A stretch of 64,000 nucleotides of DNA from Aeromicrobium wangtongii (GCF_024584515.1 NZ_CP102173.1:2046001-2110000), one strand, 5' to 3'. Positions 20,661 to 30,734 are shown, counted from the stretch's first letter. The notes: a model not told the origin generated them from the sequence alone. A program made the numbers and translations.

Positions 20661-20712
20661 ATGCTGTCAGCATGTTCCGTACCGAGGGTATGTGTCAACC
20701 CGAATGTCACAT
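20661..20712 (-). promoter_or_regulatory. Promoter and candidate operators of the AurF-fprB operon
   Basis: On the minus strand TTGACA (20698-20693) is followed 18 nt later by CATGCT (20674-20669), a plausible sigma-70-type promoter. The perfect inverted repeat ATGCT-GTC-AGCAT (20661-20673) covers the -10. A second inverted repeat, ATGTG/CACAT (20690-20694 and 20708-20712), brackets the -35. Two palindromes over the core elements suggest repression by a dimeric regulator, not identified here. Confidence 0.5.
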
Positions 20713-20732
20713 AGTCGATGTCATGTTTGATC

Positions 20733-21371
20733 TCAGGTGTCGAGTCCGGGGTTGGCGAGCGTCTGCTTGCGGACGATCGCCATGCGCTGGAAGACCGTGA
20801 TGAGGCTGGCCAGCGCCAGGGCCCACAGGGTGATCTCGCGCAGCACGGGGAGATCGAACAGGCCCGACAGACCCGTCATCACCAGGATCGCCACGAGCCG
20901 GTCGGAGCGCTCCGCGATACCGCCCTTGGCCGTCATGCCGAGCGACTCGGCGCGGGCACGGGCGTACGACGTGAGGTTGCCGAGCACCAGGCACGCCAGG
21001 CTCAGCCACAGGTAGAGGTCGGCGTCGCCGAGCTGTGTCTCGCGGTCCCCGATGCCGTAGTAGACGACCAAACCGCCGAAGACGGCCGCATCGCCGACAC
21101 GGTCGAGCGTCGAGTCGAGGAACGCGCCCCACTTGCTCGACTTGCCCGTCTTGCGGGCCATGTAGCCGTCCATGAGGTCGGAGAACACGAACAGCGTGAT
21201 GACGAGCGTGCCCACGAAGAACTCGCCGCGCGGGTAGAACCACAGTGCGCCCGCCGACACGCCGAGCGTGCCGACCAGCGTGACCTGGTCCGGTGTCACG
21301 CCGAGCCTCAGCAGGCCGTCGGCCGGATAGGACATGATCTTCGTCCAGAACCCGCGGAATCGTTCGAGCAC
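20733..21371 (-). CDS. pgsA: CDP-alcohol phosphatidyltransferase (PgsA/PIP-synthase type)
   Basis: 212-residue integral membrane enzyme. The full CDP-OH motif is present: DLMDGYMARKTGKSSKWGAF then LDSTLDR near residues 67-92 (D-x2-DG-x2-AR...G-x3-D-x3-D). About five TM helices follow. In actinobacteria the copy between a HIT gene and PIM genes makes phosphatidylinositol phosphate, so that is the favoured role; phosphatidylglycerophosphate synthesis is the alternative. The start is GTG 21371, sharing a base with the HIT stop (TAGTG). The acyltransferase and pimA genes expected downstream are absent. Confidence 0.88.
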   Translation of the reverse strand: MLERFRGFWTKIMSYPADGLLRLGVTPDQVTLVGTLGVSAGALWFYPRGEFFVGTLVITLFVFSDLMDGYMARKTGKSSKWGAFLDSTLDRVGDAAVFGGLVVYYGIGDRETQLGDADLYLWLSLACLVLGNLTSYARARAESLGMTAKGGIAERSDRLVAILVMTGLSGLFDLPVLREITLWALALASLITVFQRMAIVRKQTLANPGLDT

Positions 21372-21871
21372 TAGTCCTCCTGGTTCCAGGCCTCGCGCAG
21401 CATGGCGCAGGTGTCCTCGAGGACCTGGTTCATCGTCTTGGCCTTGCCGACCACGGTCATGAAGTTCGCGTCGCCGCTCCAGCGTGGCACGACGTGCTGG
21501 TGCAGGTGCGCCGACAGCGAGCCGCCGGCGACATCGCCGAGATTGATCCCGACATTGAAGCCGTGCGGCTGGCTGACCCGGCGGATGGCGCGCAGCGCCG
21601 CCTGGGTCAGCTCGGCCACCTCGACGGTCTCGCTCCGCGTCAGGTCCGCATAGTCCGCGACGTGCCGGTTCGGCAGGACCATGAGGTGGCCGGGGTTGTA
21701 CGGGTACAGGTTCAGCGCCACGAACGCCTCGGCGCCGCGATGCACCACCAGGGAGTCCTCGCCGCCGGCCAGGACGCAGAACGGGCACCGGTCGTCCTGC
21801 GGGTCGCCGGCCTCGCCGCGCACGTATGCGAGGCGATACGGCACCCAGAGGCGCTCGAGCTCGTCGCCCAC
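21371..21871 (-). CDS. HIT-domain nucleotide hydrolase/transferase
   Basis: 166-residue HIT protein. The catalytic histidine triad reads HLHQHVVPRW near residue 125, preceded by FNVGINLGDVAGG. A CPFC pair near residue 30 matches the zinc-binding N-terminal extension of the mycobacterial homologue next to pgsA1, which hydrolyses diadenosine polyphosphates/AP4A. It is 1 nt downstream of thrS and coupled to pgsA. The specific substrate here is inferred from position only. Confidence 0.88.
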   Translation of the reverse strand: MGDELERLWVPYRLAYVRGEAGDPQDDRCPFCVLAGGEDSLVVHRGAEAFVALNLYPYNPGHLMVLPNRHVADYADLTRSETVEVAELTQAALRAIRRVSQPHGFNVGINLGDVAGGSLSAHLHQHVVPRWSGDANFMTVVGKAKTMNQVLEDTCAMLREAWNQED

Positions 21872-21872
21872 G

Positions 21873-23861
21873 TCAGACCTGGACCCGGGTCTGGATCGCC
21901 TCGACGATGCGGGCGACGGCGTCGTCGACCGCGACGCCGTTCTCCTGCTCGCCGCTGCGGTAGCGGAACGACACGGCGCCGGCCTCGACGTCGTTGTCGC
22001 CGGCGATCAGCATGAACGGCACCTTCTGCAGCTGCGCGTTGCGGATCTTCTTCTGCATGCGCTCGTCGGAGTCATCGACCTCGACACGGATGCCCAGCTT
22101 CTTGAGCCGCTTGGCCAGCTCGTACAGATAGTCGGCGTGCCGCTCGGCGACGGGAATGCCGACGACCTGCACGGGCGCGAGCCACGGCGGGAAGGCGCCG
22201 GCGTAGTGCTCGACCAGGACGCCCATGAACCGCTCGATCGAGCCGAACTTGGCCGAGTGGATCATGACCGGCTGCTGCCGCGAGCCGTCGGCCGCGACGT
22301 ACTCGAGGTTGAAGCGCTCGGCCGACGGCATGTTGAAGTCGTACTGGATCGTCGACATCTGCCAGGTGCGGCCGATCGCGTCACGAGCCTGCACCGACAC
22401 CTTGGGGCCGTAGTACGCCGCTCCGCCCGGGTCGGGGACCAGCTCGAGACCGCTCTCGAGGCATACGTCCTCGAGCACCTTGGTCGCGACCGCCCACTCC
22501 TCGTCGGAGCCGATGAACTTGTCGGGCTTGGAGTCGTCGCGGGTCGACAGCTCGAGATAGAAGTCGTCGAGGCCGAAGTCGCGCAGCAGGCTCAGCACGA
22601 AGTTCAGCAGGTGGCGGATCTCGTCGGGCGCCTGCTCGGGGGTGACGTACGAGTGCGAGTCGTCCTGCGCGAAGCCGCGTACGCGGGTCAGGCCGTGGAT
22701 GACGCCGGACTTCTCGTTGCGGTACACGTGCCCGAACTCGAACAGGCGCAGCGGCAGCTCACGGTACGAGCGCTGACGCGACCGGAAGATCAGGTTGTGC
22801 ATGGGGCAGTTCATGGCCTTGAGCCGGTAGTCGCCGCCGTCGAGGTGCAGCGGAGGGAACATGCCCTCGCCGTAGTACGGCAGGTGACCGGAGGTGTAGA
22901 ACAGTCCCTCCTTGGCCACGTGGGGGGTGCCGACGTACTCGAAGCCCTCCTCGATGTGCCGGCGGCGGACGTAGTCCTCCATCTCGCGCTTGATGACGCC
23001 ACCCTTGGGGTGGAACACCGGCAGGCCCGAGCCGATCTCGTCGGGGAAGCTGAACAGGTCGAGCTCGGTGCCGAGACGACGGTGGTCGCGGCGCTGAGCC
23101 TCCTCGATGCGGTGCAAGTGCTCCTCGAGAGCTTCCTTGGTCTCCCACGCCGTGCCGTAGATGCGCTGGAGCTGCTTGTTCTTCTCGTCGCCGCGCCAGT
23201 AGGCCGCCGCGCTGCGCATCAGCTTGAACGCCGGGATGCGCTTGGTGGTCGGCAGGTGCGGGCCACGGCACAGATCGCTCCAGACGACCGATCCGTCGCG
23301 CTTGAGGTTGTCGTAGATCGTCAGGCCGCCCTCGCCGACCTCGACGCTGGCGCCCTCGGCACTCTCCACACCACTGGCGCCGGCGGTGGACTTCAGGCCG
23401 ATCAGCTCGAGCTTGTAGGGCTCATCAGCCAGCTCGACCCGGGCGTCGTCGTCGGAGATCTCGCGGCGGTCGAACTTCTGACCTTCCTTGATGATCTTCT
23501 TCATCCGCGACTCGATCTTGACGAGGTCCTCGGGCACGAACGGCTCGGGCACGTCGAAGTCGTAGTAGAACCCGTCGGTGATCGGCGGGCCGATGCCGAG
23601 CTTGGCCTCCGGGAACAGCTCCTGGACGGCCTGGGCCATGACGTGCGCGGTCGAGTGACGCAGGATGTCGCGGCCGTCCGCTGAGTCGATCGCGACCGGC
23701 TCGACGGAGTCGCCGTCGGCGAGCTCGTACGCCAGGTCCTTGAGCTGGCCGTCGACGCGGGCGGCGATGACCTCGGGCGTGTCGGCGAACAGCTGCCAAG
23801 CCTTCGTGCCCTGCTCCACCGATCGGGACTCGGAGTCGACGGCGATCTGGATGTCGGACAC
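21873..23861 (-). CDS. thrS: Threonyl-tRNA synthetase
   Basis: 662-residue ThrRS. TGS domain at the N-terminus, then the editing domain with [13 protein letters not shown] near residue 68. The catalytic core includes the zinc cysteine and motif 2 region ([20 protein letters not shown]), [20 protein letters not shown] and motif 3 near the end. An anticodon-binding domain closes the protein. The start is GTG 23861 with AGAGG upstream; the frame stays open further 5' but that part runs antisense through the kinase gene and is not coding. First gene of thrS-HIT-pgsA. Confidence 0.97.
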   Translation of the reverse strand: MSDIQIAVDSESRSVEQGTKAWQLFADTPEVIAARVDGQLKDLAYELADGDSVEPVAIDSADGRDILRHSTAHVMAQAVQELFPEAKLGIGPPITDGFYYDFDVPEPFVPEDLVKIESRMKKIIKEGQKFDRREISDDDARVELADEPYKLELIGLKSTAGASGVESAEGASVEVGEGGLTIYDNLKRDGSVVWSDLCRGPHLPTTKRIPAFKLMRSAAAYWRGDEKNKQLQRIYGTAWETKEALEEHLHRIEEAQRRDHRRLGTELDLFSFPDEIGSGLPVFHPKGGVIKREMEDYVRRRHIEEGFEYVGTPHVAKEGLFYTSGHLPYYGEGMFPPLHLDGGDYRLKAMNCPMHNLIFRSRQRSYRELPLRLFEFGHVYRNEKSGVIHGLTRVRGFAQDDSHSYVTPEQAPDEIRHLLNFVLSLLRDFGLDDFYLELSTRDDSKPDKFIGSDEEWAVATKVLEDVCLESGLELVPDPGGAAYYGPKVSVQARDAIGRTWQMSTIQYDFNMPSAERFNLEYVAADGSRQQPVMIHSAKFGSIERFMGVLVEHYAGAFPPWLAPVQVVGIPVAERHADYLYELAKRLKKLGIRVEVDDSDERMQKKIRNAQLQKVPFMLIAGDNDVEAGAVSFRYRSGEQENGVAVDDAVARIVEAIQTRVQV

Positions 23862-23999
23862 GGTGCTACCTCTGTTCGGGTTTCGACGCGCCCTACGGAT
23901 GGCGCGTGCTGCTTGGGCCCACCCTAACGCCCGGTGGCGGGGCGGAAACTTTCGACCACTGCCGCGCGGCGGGGTGCAGAGGGCAATACCCTGAACTCC

Positions 24000-26336
24000 A
24001 TGGCAACTTCGCGGCCGACCGTCGTAGTCATCGACGACGCACCCGAGGTGCGCGCACTCGTCAAGACCCGTCTGCGGTTGTCCGGCCTGCTGGACGTGGT
24101 CGCTGACGGAGCCGACGGCACCGAGGCGATCTCCTTGGCCCACCTGCACCAGCCGACCCTGATGCTGCTGGACATGTCGATGCCGTCGATGGATGGGATC
24201 GACGCCCTGAACGGCGTCCTGGCGGTCTCCCCCGACACCCGCGTGGCGGTGTTCACCGGCTTCGACGCCGACGGGCTCGGAGATCTCGCGATCGACATGG
24301 GTGCTGCGGCGTTCTTCCAGAAGTCCGACGACCTGGACACCCTGGCCGAGCGCCTGCTCGCGGTCGCGCAGGGCGAGCCGCCGCGGCTGCCCGCCGACCT
24401 GCCGCCCCGGCCGCAGACAGCCACCGGCGACCGGCCCTCCCACGACCGGGCCGTCCTCAACGAGCACCTCGAGCGGTTCCGCGAGGTGTTCGACGAGGCG
24501 GCGATCGGCATGGCGACGCTGACTCTGACCGGAGGGATCGTCCGGGCGAACCGGGCCTTCGGCTCGCTGGTCCAGCACCCGCACGAGGATCTGGCCGGCG
24601 TCGACTACGCGGCCCTCATGGCCGGTCAGGGGGCCCTGCTGGACGATGCCCTGGAGCGGATCAACAAGGAGGCGGTCGAGCTCATCCAGGTCGAGCACCT
24701 GGTGTCCGGTGCCCGCTCCTCGCGCCGCGTCCTGGCGACGCTGGCCCCGGTGCGCGACTCCAGCGGTCAGGCCCTGTACGTCTTCCTGCAGCTGCGCGAC
24801 ATCACCGAGCAGCGCGCGGCCGAGGACGAGCTGCGCAGCAGCGAGGAGCGCTTCCGGCTGCTGGTCGAGGCGGTCGAGGACTACGCGATCTTCATGCTCT
24901 CCCCAGACGGGATCGTGTCGAGCTGGAACGCCGGCGCCGAGCGCACCAAGGGATACCGGGCCGACGAGATCATCGGCCGGCACTTCCGGACGTTCTACGA
25001 CGAGCAGCTCCAGCGCTCGGGTCACCCCGAACGCGAGCTGGAGATGGCGCTGCGCGACGGTCAGTACTCCGAGGAGGGCTGGCGGGTCCGCAAGGACGGC
25101 TCGAAGTTCTGGGCGCACGTCCTGATCACCGCCCTGTTCGACAGCGGTGGCAATCACGTGGGCTTCAGCAAGGTGACCCGCGACATCACGCCGTCGCGCG
25201 CCGCGCAGGAGTCGCTGCGTCAGAGCGAGGAGCGGTTCCGGCTGATCGTCGACGCGGTCCGCGACTACGCGATCTTCATGCTCGACCCGACCGGCCACAT
25301 CGCCAGCTGGAACGCCGGCGCCCAGCGCACCAAGGGCTACACGGCCTCCGAGATCGTCGGGCAGCACTTCCGGGTGTTCTACCCGCCGGAGCTGCAGGAG
25401 TCACGGCACCCCGAGCACGAGCTCGAGCTGGCGCTGCGGGACGGCAGCTACTCAGAGGAGGGCTGGCGCGTCCGCAGGGACGGCACCCGGTTCTGGGCCC
25501 ACGTGACCATCACGGCGGTCTTCAACGAGGTCGGCGACCACCTGGGGTTCTCGAAGGTCACCCGGGACACCACCGCGCAACGCATCGCGGAGCAGGAACG
25601 CGAGCAGGCGGCCAAGGAGCTGGCCGCGGCGAACACATCCCTGAAGTCGCTGAACTCCCAGCTGCAGCACGCCGCCTCCGACCAGTCGCAGTTCCTGGCG
25701 GTCACCGCCCACGAGCTGCGCACCCCCGTCGCGGTGCTCGGCGGGACGGCGAACCTGCTGTCCAAGCACTGGTCGGAGCTGGGCGAGAGCGAGCGGCAGA
25801 CCCTGCTGGAGGGGATGACCAGCAGCGCGGGCCGGCTGCAACGGCTGCTGTCGGACCTGCTGACCGCCTCCAAGCTCGATGCCAGCGCCCTGCGTCTCGA
25901 GCTGGCACCCACGTCGTTGACCCAGGTCGTCACGGTGGCCGTCCAGTCGGTGCGGCGCACCGCACCGGACGCGGACGTCACCGTCACGCCGCACGAGGAC
26001 GTCATCGTGAACGCCGATGCCGCACGCCTGGCGCAGGCCATGGACAACCTGCTGGAGAACGCCCTGCGGCACGGCCGGTCACCGGTGTGCGTCGAGGTCG
26101 ACCGTCAGGGCGATGTCGCCCGGGTCCGCGTCATCGACCGCGGCCCCGGAGTCCGCGCCGACGTCCGGCCCCGACTGTTCCAGCGATTCGCCACGGGCGA
26201 CGAGATCACCGGAACGGGCCTGGGCCTGTTCATCGTGCGTGAGCTGGCCAGGGCCCACGGCGGCGACGCGGACTACGAGGACCCGACGCCCGAGCGTCCG
26301 GCCGGCGCCTTCCTGCTCACCCTGCCGACCGCCTGA
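24000..26336 (+). CDS. REC-PAS-PAS-PAS sensor histidine kinase
   Basis: 778-residue soluble hybrid kinase. An N-terminal receiver ([11 protein letters not shown], phospho-acceptor Asp in [13 protein letters not shown] near residue 60, Lys in FFQKSDD) is followed by one divergent PAS domain (about 150-270) and two nearly identical PAS/PAC units (about 280-400 and 410-530). Then come HisKA ([15 protein letters not shown]) and HATPase ([39 protein letters not shown]). No TM segment, so it senses a cytoplasmic cue. The ATG at 24000 is 7 nt after TACCCT, so leaderless. No response regulator is adjacent. Confidence 0.92.
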   Translation: MATSRPTVVVIDDAPEVRALVKTRLRLSGLLDVVADGADGTEAISLAHLHQPTLMLLDMSMPSMDGIDALNGVLAVSPDTRVAVFTGFDADGLGDLAIDMGAAAFFQKSDDLDTLAERLLAVAQGEPPRLPADLPPRPQTATGDRPSHDRAVLNEHLERFREVFDEAAIGMATLTLTGGIVRANRAFGSLVQHPHEDLAGVDYAALMAGQGALLDDALERINKEAVELIQVEHLVSGARSSRRVLATLAPVRDSSGQALYVFLQLRDITEQRAAEDELRSSEERFRLLVEAVEDYAIFMLSPDGIVSSWNAGAERTKGYRADEIIGRHFRTFYDEQLQRSGHPERELEMALRDGQYSEEGWRVRKDGSKFWAHVLITALFDSGGNHVGFSKVTRDITPSRAAQESLRQSEERFRLIVDAVRDYAIFMLDPTGHIASWNAGAQRTKGYTASEIVGQHFRVFYPPELQESRHPEHELELALRDGSYSEEGWRVRRDGTRFWAHVTITAVFNEVGDHLGFSKVTRDTTAQRIAEQEREQAAKELAAANTSLKSLNSQLQHAASDQSQFLAVTAHELRTPVAVLGGTANLLSKHWSELGESERQTLLEGMTSSAGRLQRLLSDLLTASKLDASALRLELAPTSLTQVVTVAVQSVRRTAPDADVTVTPHEDVIVNADAARLAQAMDNLLENALRHGRSPVCVEVDRQGDVARVRVIDRGPGVRADVRPRLFQRFATGDEITGTGLGLFIVRELARAHGGDADYEDPTPERPAGAFLLTLPTA

Positions 26337-26342
26337 GCGTCC

Positions 26343-28043
26343 TCACGCCCGCGGGGGGACCGTCGGCACCGGGATGAGCAGGGCAGCCGGCGCGCCCGCG
26401 GGCACGGCGGGCTTGACCGGCGCGACGACCGGGACGCGGACGTAGGGCTCGCCCAGCGCCGGCCGGGCATCCACCTCGCCCTTGTTGGGCCACAGCGCCA
26501 TGGCGCGCTCGGCCTGGGCGGTGATGGTCAGCGAGGGGTTGACGCCGAGGTTGGCCGTGATCGCCGAGCCGTCCGCGATGTGCAGGCCCGGGTACCCGAA
26601 CACCCGCTGGTAGGGATCGATCACGCCGGTCTTGGGCGACTCGCCGATGACGCACCCGCCGATGAAGTGGGCGGTCATCGGGATGCCGGCCAGGTCGGCG
26701 GTCGAGCTGCCGGCGTTGCCACCGATCTCGCGGGCCAGGTCACGGGCGACCTTGTTGGCCATCGGGATCCAGCTGGGGTTGGGATCGCCCACGCCCTGCT
26801 TGCTGGTCATGCGCCGGCCCAGCAGGCCGCGCTTGACGTAGGTCGTGATCGAGTTGTCGAGGGTCTGCATGACCAGCACGACGATCGACTGCTCGGCCCA
26901 GCGGCGCGGGTTGTGGATCGCGAGCGCGCTCCGCAGGCCCAGGGTGCGATACGCGAGCCAGACCGCGGCGAGCCGAGATCCCTCGTGGCCGCCGTCCACG
27001 AGCGGGGCGTTGATGAGCCCCAGCGCGCTCGAGCCCTGACCGTAGCGACAGACCTCCACGTGGGTGTCCTCGTCGGGGTGGAACGAGGAGGTGATCGCGA
27101 TGCCGGGCGTGAAGTTGGCGTCCTTGCGCATCGAGCGCGCCGTCAGCACGGCCTCGGAGTTGGTGCGGCTCAGCTCGCCGATGCGCGGGGAGAGATTCGG
27201 CAGCGACTCCTCCTTCAGCTTGTGCAGCAGGCGCTGAGTGCTCAGCGCGTTGCCGGCGAAGACCACGTGGTCGGCGGTGAAGGTGCGCCGGCTCAGCGGG
27301 TTTCCGGTCCGGCGGGTGCGGACGGTGTAGCCGCCCTTGCCCCGCGGACGCACGTCGGTCACGGTCGTGAGCGGATGCACGACGGCGCCCGCCGCCTCGG
27401 CCAGGTGCAGGTAGTTCTTGACCAGGGTGTTCTTGGCGTTGTGCGGGCACCCGGTCATGCAGGCGCCGCAGTCGATGCAGGTCTTGCGGCTCGGGCCGGC
27501 GCCACCGAAGAACGGATCGGGGACCTCCTGGCCGGGCTCGTCACCGAACAGCACGCCGACGTCGGTGGGGTGGAAGGTCTCCTCGACGCCGTAGTCCTTC
27601 GCCAGGGCACGGAGGTGCTCGTCGGCGGTGCTGTTGCCCGGGTACGTGGCGACGCCGAGCATCTTCTTGGCCTGCGCGTAGTGCGGCGCGAGCTCGTCCT
27701 TCCAGTCGGTCAGGTGCGCCCACTGGCGGTCGCGGTAGAACGCGTCGAGCGGCTCGTAGAGCGTGTTGGCGTACACCAGCGACCCGCCGCCCACCCCGGT
27801 GCCGCTGGCGATGAGGACATCTCGCAGCAAGGTGATGCGCATGATGCCGAAGCACCGGGCCCACGGCGCCCACAGGTAGCGCGACAGCTGCCAGTTGTTG
27901 CGGGGCAGCTCGTGGTCCTCAAACCGGCGGCCGGCCTCCATGACACCGACGCGGTAGCCCTTCTCCGTCAGCCGCAGTGCGGCGACGCTGCCGCCGAAAC
28001 CGGATCCGACCACCAGGACGTCATAGTGCTCACGCTTGCTCAT
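26343..28043 (-). CDS. GMC oxidoreductase (cholesterol-oxidase-like, ChoD type)
   Basis: 566-residue FAD enzyme. The dinucleotide fold VLVVGSGFGGSVAALRL starts the protein, GTGVGGGSLVYANT follows near residue 93, and the GMC C-terminal motif AHFIGGCVIGESPKTG is near 490. A four-cysteine stretch CIDCGACMTGCPHNAKNTL near 205 matches the mycobacterial ChoD-like branch. It probably oxidises a sterol or other alcohol, but ChoD homologues often lack proven cholesterol activity. The ATG at 28043 lies 7 nt after TATGCT (leaderless). Divergent from tetR-BVMO. Confidence 0.85.
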   Translation of the reverse strand: MSKREHYDVLVVGSGFGGSVAALRLTEKGYRVGVMEAGRRFEDHELPRNNWQLSRYLWAPWARCFGIMRITLLRDVLIASGTGVGGGSLVYANTLYEPLDAFYRDRQWAHLTDWKDELAPHYAQAKKMLGVATYPGNSTADEHLRALAKDYGVEETFHPTDVGVLFGDEPGQEVPDPFFGGAGPSRKTCIDCGACMTGCPHNAKNTLVKNYLHLAEAAGAVVHPLTTVTDVRPRGKGGYTVRTRRTGNPLSRRTFTADHVVFAGNALSTQRLLHKLKEESLPNLSPRIGELSRTNSEAVLTARSMRKDANFTPGIAITSSFHPDEDTHVEVCRYGQGSSALGLINAPLVDGGHEGSRLAAVWLAYRTLGLRSALAIHNPRRWAEQSIVVLVMQTLDNSITTYVKRGLLGRRMTSKQGVGDPNPSWIPMANKVARDLAREIGGNAGSSTADLAGIPMTAHFIGGCVIGESPKTGVIDPYQRVFGYPGLHIADGSAITANLGVNPSLTITAQAERAMALWPNKGEVDARPALGEPYVRVPVVAPVKPAVPAGAPAALLIPVPTVPPRA

Positions 28044-28050
28044 GACCGGG

Positions 28051-28093
28051 AGCATACGGCCTTGTTGACACTCTGCCAATAGCCGGTGAGACT
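28051..28093. promoter_or_regulatory. Overlapping divergent promoters with shared palindrome
   Basis: On the minus strand TTGGCA (28079-28074), 17 nt and TATGCT (28056-28051) form the GMC-gene promoter. On the plus strand TTGACA (28065-28070), 17 nt and GAGACT (28088-28093) form a weaker promoter for tetR. The two -35 hexamers are the arms of one imperfect palindrome, TTGACA-CTC-TGCCAA (28065-28079). A TetR dimer bound there would cover both promoters at once; the neighbouring TetR is the natural candidate. Confidence 0.6.
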
Positions 28094-28099
28094 ACCTCC

Positions 28100-28699
28100 A
28101 TGTCCACCCCCCGACTGCGCCTCGCCCCGGCCGAGCGACGTCAGCAGATCATCGATGCGGCAGGCCGGCTCTACGCCGACCGTCCGTACGACGCGGTCTC
28201 CACGGCCGAGCTGGCCGATGCCGCCGGCGTCGCGCGGGGCCTGATCAACCACTACTTCGGCGACAAGCGCGAGCTGTTCCTGGAGGTCATGCGCGAGTCG
28301 ATCATGATGCCCGAGCGGGCGTTGCCGGACTACGACGGCAAGTCGATCCAGGAGCGCGCCCGCCTCACGATGGACTGGATCCTGGACGCCGCCACGACGT
28401 ACGGGCAGGCCTGGGTCGCGGCCAGCGGCGCGGCCAACCTGCACGGCAGCTCGGACCTGCAGGCCGTCGTCGACGCCGCCGATGACCGCGCCGCGCGCCT
28501 GGTGCTCGACGCGCTGGGCCTGCCCGACACCCCTCACCTGCGAGCCCGGCTCCGCCCGATGGCCGCCCTGACCAAGGCCGTGTGCCGCGAGTGGCTGCAA
28601 CGTGCCACGCTGACGCGCACCGAGGCACTCGACCTGCTGACCGACAGCGTCCTGCTGTTCATCCGGAAGGAACCCTCAGTGACAGGTGACGAGTCATGA
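28100..28699 (+). CDS. TetR-family regulator
   Basis: 199-residue TetR repressor. The HTH lies at residues 12-60: ERRQQIIDAAGRLYADRPYD, then VSTAELADAAGVARGLINHY with FGDKRELF after it. The C-terminal ligand domain has no assignable specificity. It is the first gene of an operon with the Baeyer-Villiger-type monooxygenase (ATGA overlap) and the decarboxylase-like gene, and diverges from the GMC oxidoreductase. It probably controls both directions through the palindrome at 28065-28079, responding to a ketone, sterol or related compound. Confidence 0.88.
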   Translation: MSTPRLRLAPAERRQQIIDAAGRLYADRPYDAVSTAELADAAGVARGLINHYFGDKRELFLEVMRESIMMPERALPDYDGKSIQERARLTMDWILDAATTYGQAWVAASGAANLHGSSDLQAVVDAADDRAARLVLDALGLPDTPHLRARLRPMAALTKAVCREWLQRATLTRTEALDLLTDSVLLFIRKEPSVTGDES

Positions 28700-30138
28700 C
28701 GTCCATCGGCATCATCGGTTCGGGCTTCGGCGCCCTGTCCGTGGCGATCGAGCTGAGGCGCGCCGGCCACACCGACCTGCGGCTGTGGGAGCGGGCCCAT
28801 GCCATCGGTGGCGTCTGGCGCGACAACACCTATCCCGGCGCGGCGTGCGACGTCCCGTCGCCGCTGTACTCCTTCTCGTACGAGCCGTACGCCGGGTGGT
28901 CGCACCGGTACGCCGGCCAGCCGCAGATCCTGCGCTACCTGCAGCGGACGGCCGACAAGTACGGCATCACTCCCCTCGTCCAGTTCGGGCACGACGTCGT
29001 CTCCGCGCACTTCGACGAGGACGCCGCCAGCTGGACCGTCCGGTTCGCCGACGGCAGGGAGCAGGTCGTCGACATCCTGGTCAGTGCGGTGGGCCAGCTG
29101 TCCCAGCCGGCGCTGCCCAGCATCCCGGGCGTCGACACGTTCGAGGGACAGGCCTTCCACTCCGCGCGCTGGCGTCACGACGTCGACCTGACGGGCAAGC
29201 GCGTCGCGGTCGTCGGCACCGGCGGCAGCGCGATCCAGTTCATCCCGCACGTCGCCGAGCAGGCCGCGCACCTGACGGTCTTCCAGCGCACCCCGTCGTA
29301 CATCCTGCCCAAGCCCGATCAGCGCATCGGCAGCATCTACCGCGCTGCGCTGCGTCGTGTCCCCGGTGCGCTGCGCGGCGAGCGAGCCGGCTGGTGGACG
29401 TTCGGCGAGCAGTTCTCGCGCGGGCTGGACGATGACTCCAAGGTCGGCAAGGTCATCAGCGCCACCGCGCTGAAGCACCTGGCCGTCAAGGTCAAGGATC
29501 CCGAGCTGCGCGCCAAGCTGACCCCGGACTACCCCGTGGGCTGCAAGCGCATCCTGTTCGCCAACACCTACTACCCGGCGATCACCCGGCCGAACGTGCA
29601 CCTCGTCGCCGACGGCATCGCGTCGGTCACCCCGACGGGGGTCGTGACCGACGCCGGCACGGCGCACGACGTCGACGTGATCATCTACGCGACCGGCTTC
29701 GACTCGCAGGAGTTCCTCGAGTCGATCGACATCACCGGTGTCGCCGGTCAGAAGCTCGCGGAGCAGTGGGTCGACGGGGCGCGGGCCTACCTGGGCATCT
29801 ACGTGCCGAACTTCCCCAACCTGTTCCTGTCGTACGGTCCCAACACGAATCTCGGAGGTGGCTCGATCGTGTACATGCTCGAGGCCCAGGCCCGGCACAT
29901 CCGCCAGGCCGTCGACCGGCTGGTGGCCGGCTCGTACCGGACGGTCGAGGTCACCCGCGACGCGGAGGAGACCTACGACCGCGAGGTGCAGTCGAAGCTG
30001 TCGCACTCGGTGTGGGCGCACTGCAACAGCTGGTACCGGCACGCATCCGGCCGGATCACGTCCAACTGGCCCGGTTCGACCCACCCCTACGCCCAGCGGA
30101 CGAAGACGCTGGAGCCCGACGCCTTCGAGTGGGCATGA
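28696..30138 (+). CDS. Flavin monooxygenase, Baeyer-Villiger type I
   Basis: 480-residue class B flavoprotein monooxygenase. FAD-binding GIIGSGFGALSVAIEL is at the N-terminus, the NADPH fold VAVVGTGGSAIQFIPH is near 172. Between them FEGQAFHSARW fits the BVMO fingerprint F-x-G-x3-H-x3-W. YPGAACDVPSPLYSFSYEP near 45 is typical of the EtaA/4-hydroxyacetophenone monooxygenase group. It would insert oxygen into a ketone to give an ester, or oxidise a sulfide. Coupled to tetR (ATGA) and to the next gene (ATGA). Confidence 0.88.
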   Translation: MTSIGIIGSGFGALSVAIELRRAGHTDLRLWERAHAIGGVWRDNTYPGAACDVPSPLYSFSYEPYAGWSHRYAGQPQILRYLQRTADKYGITPLVQFGHDVVSAHFDEDAASWTVRFADGREQVVDILVSAVGQLSQPALPSIPGVDTFEGQAFHSARWRHDVDLTGKRVAVVGTGGSAIQFIPHVAEQAAHLTVFQRTPSYILPKPDQRIGSIYRAALRRVPGALRGERAGWWTFGEQFSRGLDDDSKVGKVISATALKHLAVKVKDPELRAKLTPDYPVGCKRILFANTYYPAITRPNVHLVADGIASVTPTGVVTDAGTAHDVDVIIYATGFDSQEFLESIDITGVAGQKLAEQWVDGARAYLGIYVPNFPNLFLSYGPNTNLGGGSIVYMLEAQARHIRQAVDRLVAGSYRTVEVTRDAEETYDREVQSKLSHSVWAHCNSWYRHASGRITSNWPGSTHPYAQRTKTLEPDAFEWA

Positions 30139-30734
30139 CCGGCTATCCCGCGGAGCCGTGGGACCTGCACGGGCACGCCTACATCGGCGCCTGGCTCGTC
30201 CCCCGTTCGGCGCTGCCCGCGCCGCACTCCCCCGCCACCAAGCCGCTGACGGTCTTCGGTCGCGGCATCGTCGGGACGGCGTTCTTCGTGTACGAGGAGC
30301 CCAGCCCGCTGACCTATGACGAGATCATGGCGACGGTCCTGGTGCGGCAGGGCTGGCGGATCCGCGTGTCGATCACCCACATCTGGGTCAACAGCCCGGA
30401 CTCACGCGACGGCGGTCGCGCCCTGTGGGCCATCCCCAAGGAGCTCGCCGACTTCGACGTGCTCCCCCACGCTGCGTACACCGCCCGGGGCATCGGCTCG
30501 CTCTCGCTGCACCGCGTGCGGCGGCTGCCGTGGATGCTCCCGGCGGGCTTTCGCATCGCCCAGGACCGGGACGGATCGCTCCTGGTCTCCCCCGTCGCCG
30601 GGCGCGTGCGCCCCGGCATCGCGTCGGCGCGCTGGACGTTCGCTGCGGACGGCCCGCTGGGCTTCCTGCGGGGGCGCAAGCCCTTCATGACCGTCGCGGC
30701 ACGGCCCTTCCGGCTGATGTTCGGGAGCCGCTGA
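30135..30734 (+). CDS. Acetoacetate decarboxylase-family protein
   Basis: 199-residue protein of the acetoacetate decarboxylase fold. The start is the ATG at 30135 overlapping the monooxygenase stop. The central segment ALWAIPKELADFDV (residues about 97-110) carries a lysine placed like the Schiff-base lysine of the family. Family members also act as hydrolases/lyases on beta-keto or cyclic substrates, so the reaction is unknown. Being translationally coupled to a Baeyer-Villiger enzyme suggests processing of the same keto substrate or its product. Confidence 0.7.
   Translation: MTGYPAEPWDLHGHAYIGAWLVPRSALPAPHSPATKPLTVFGRGIVGTAFFVYEEPSPLTYDEIMATVLVRQGWRIRVSITHIWVNSPDSRDGGRALWAIPKELADFDVLPHAAYTARGIGSLSLHRVRRLPWMLPAGFRIAQDRDGSLLVSPVAGRVRPGIASARWTFAADGPLGFLRGRKPFMTVAARPFRLMFGSR

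Noticed and set aside
23862..25367. 500-codon 5' extension of thrS
   Set aside because: It is antisense to the PAS kinase; family-like ThrRS sequence begins at GTG 23861.
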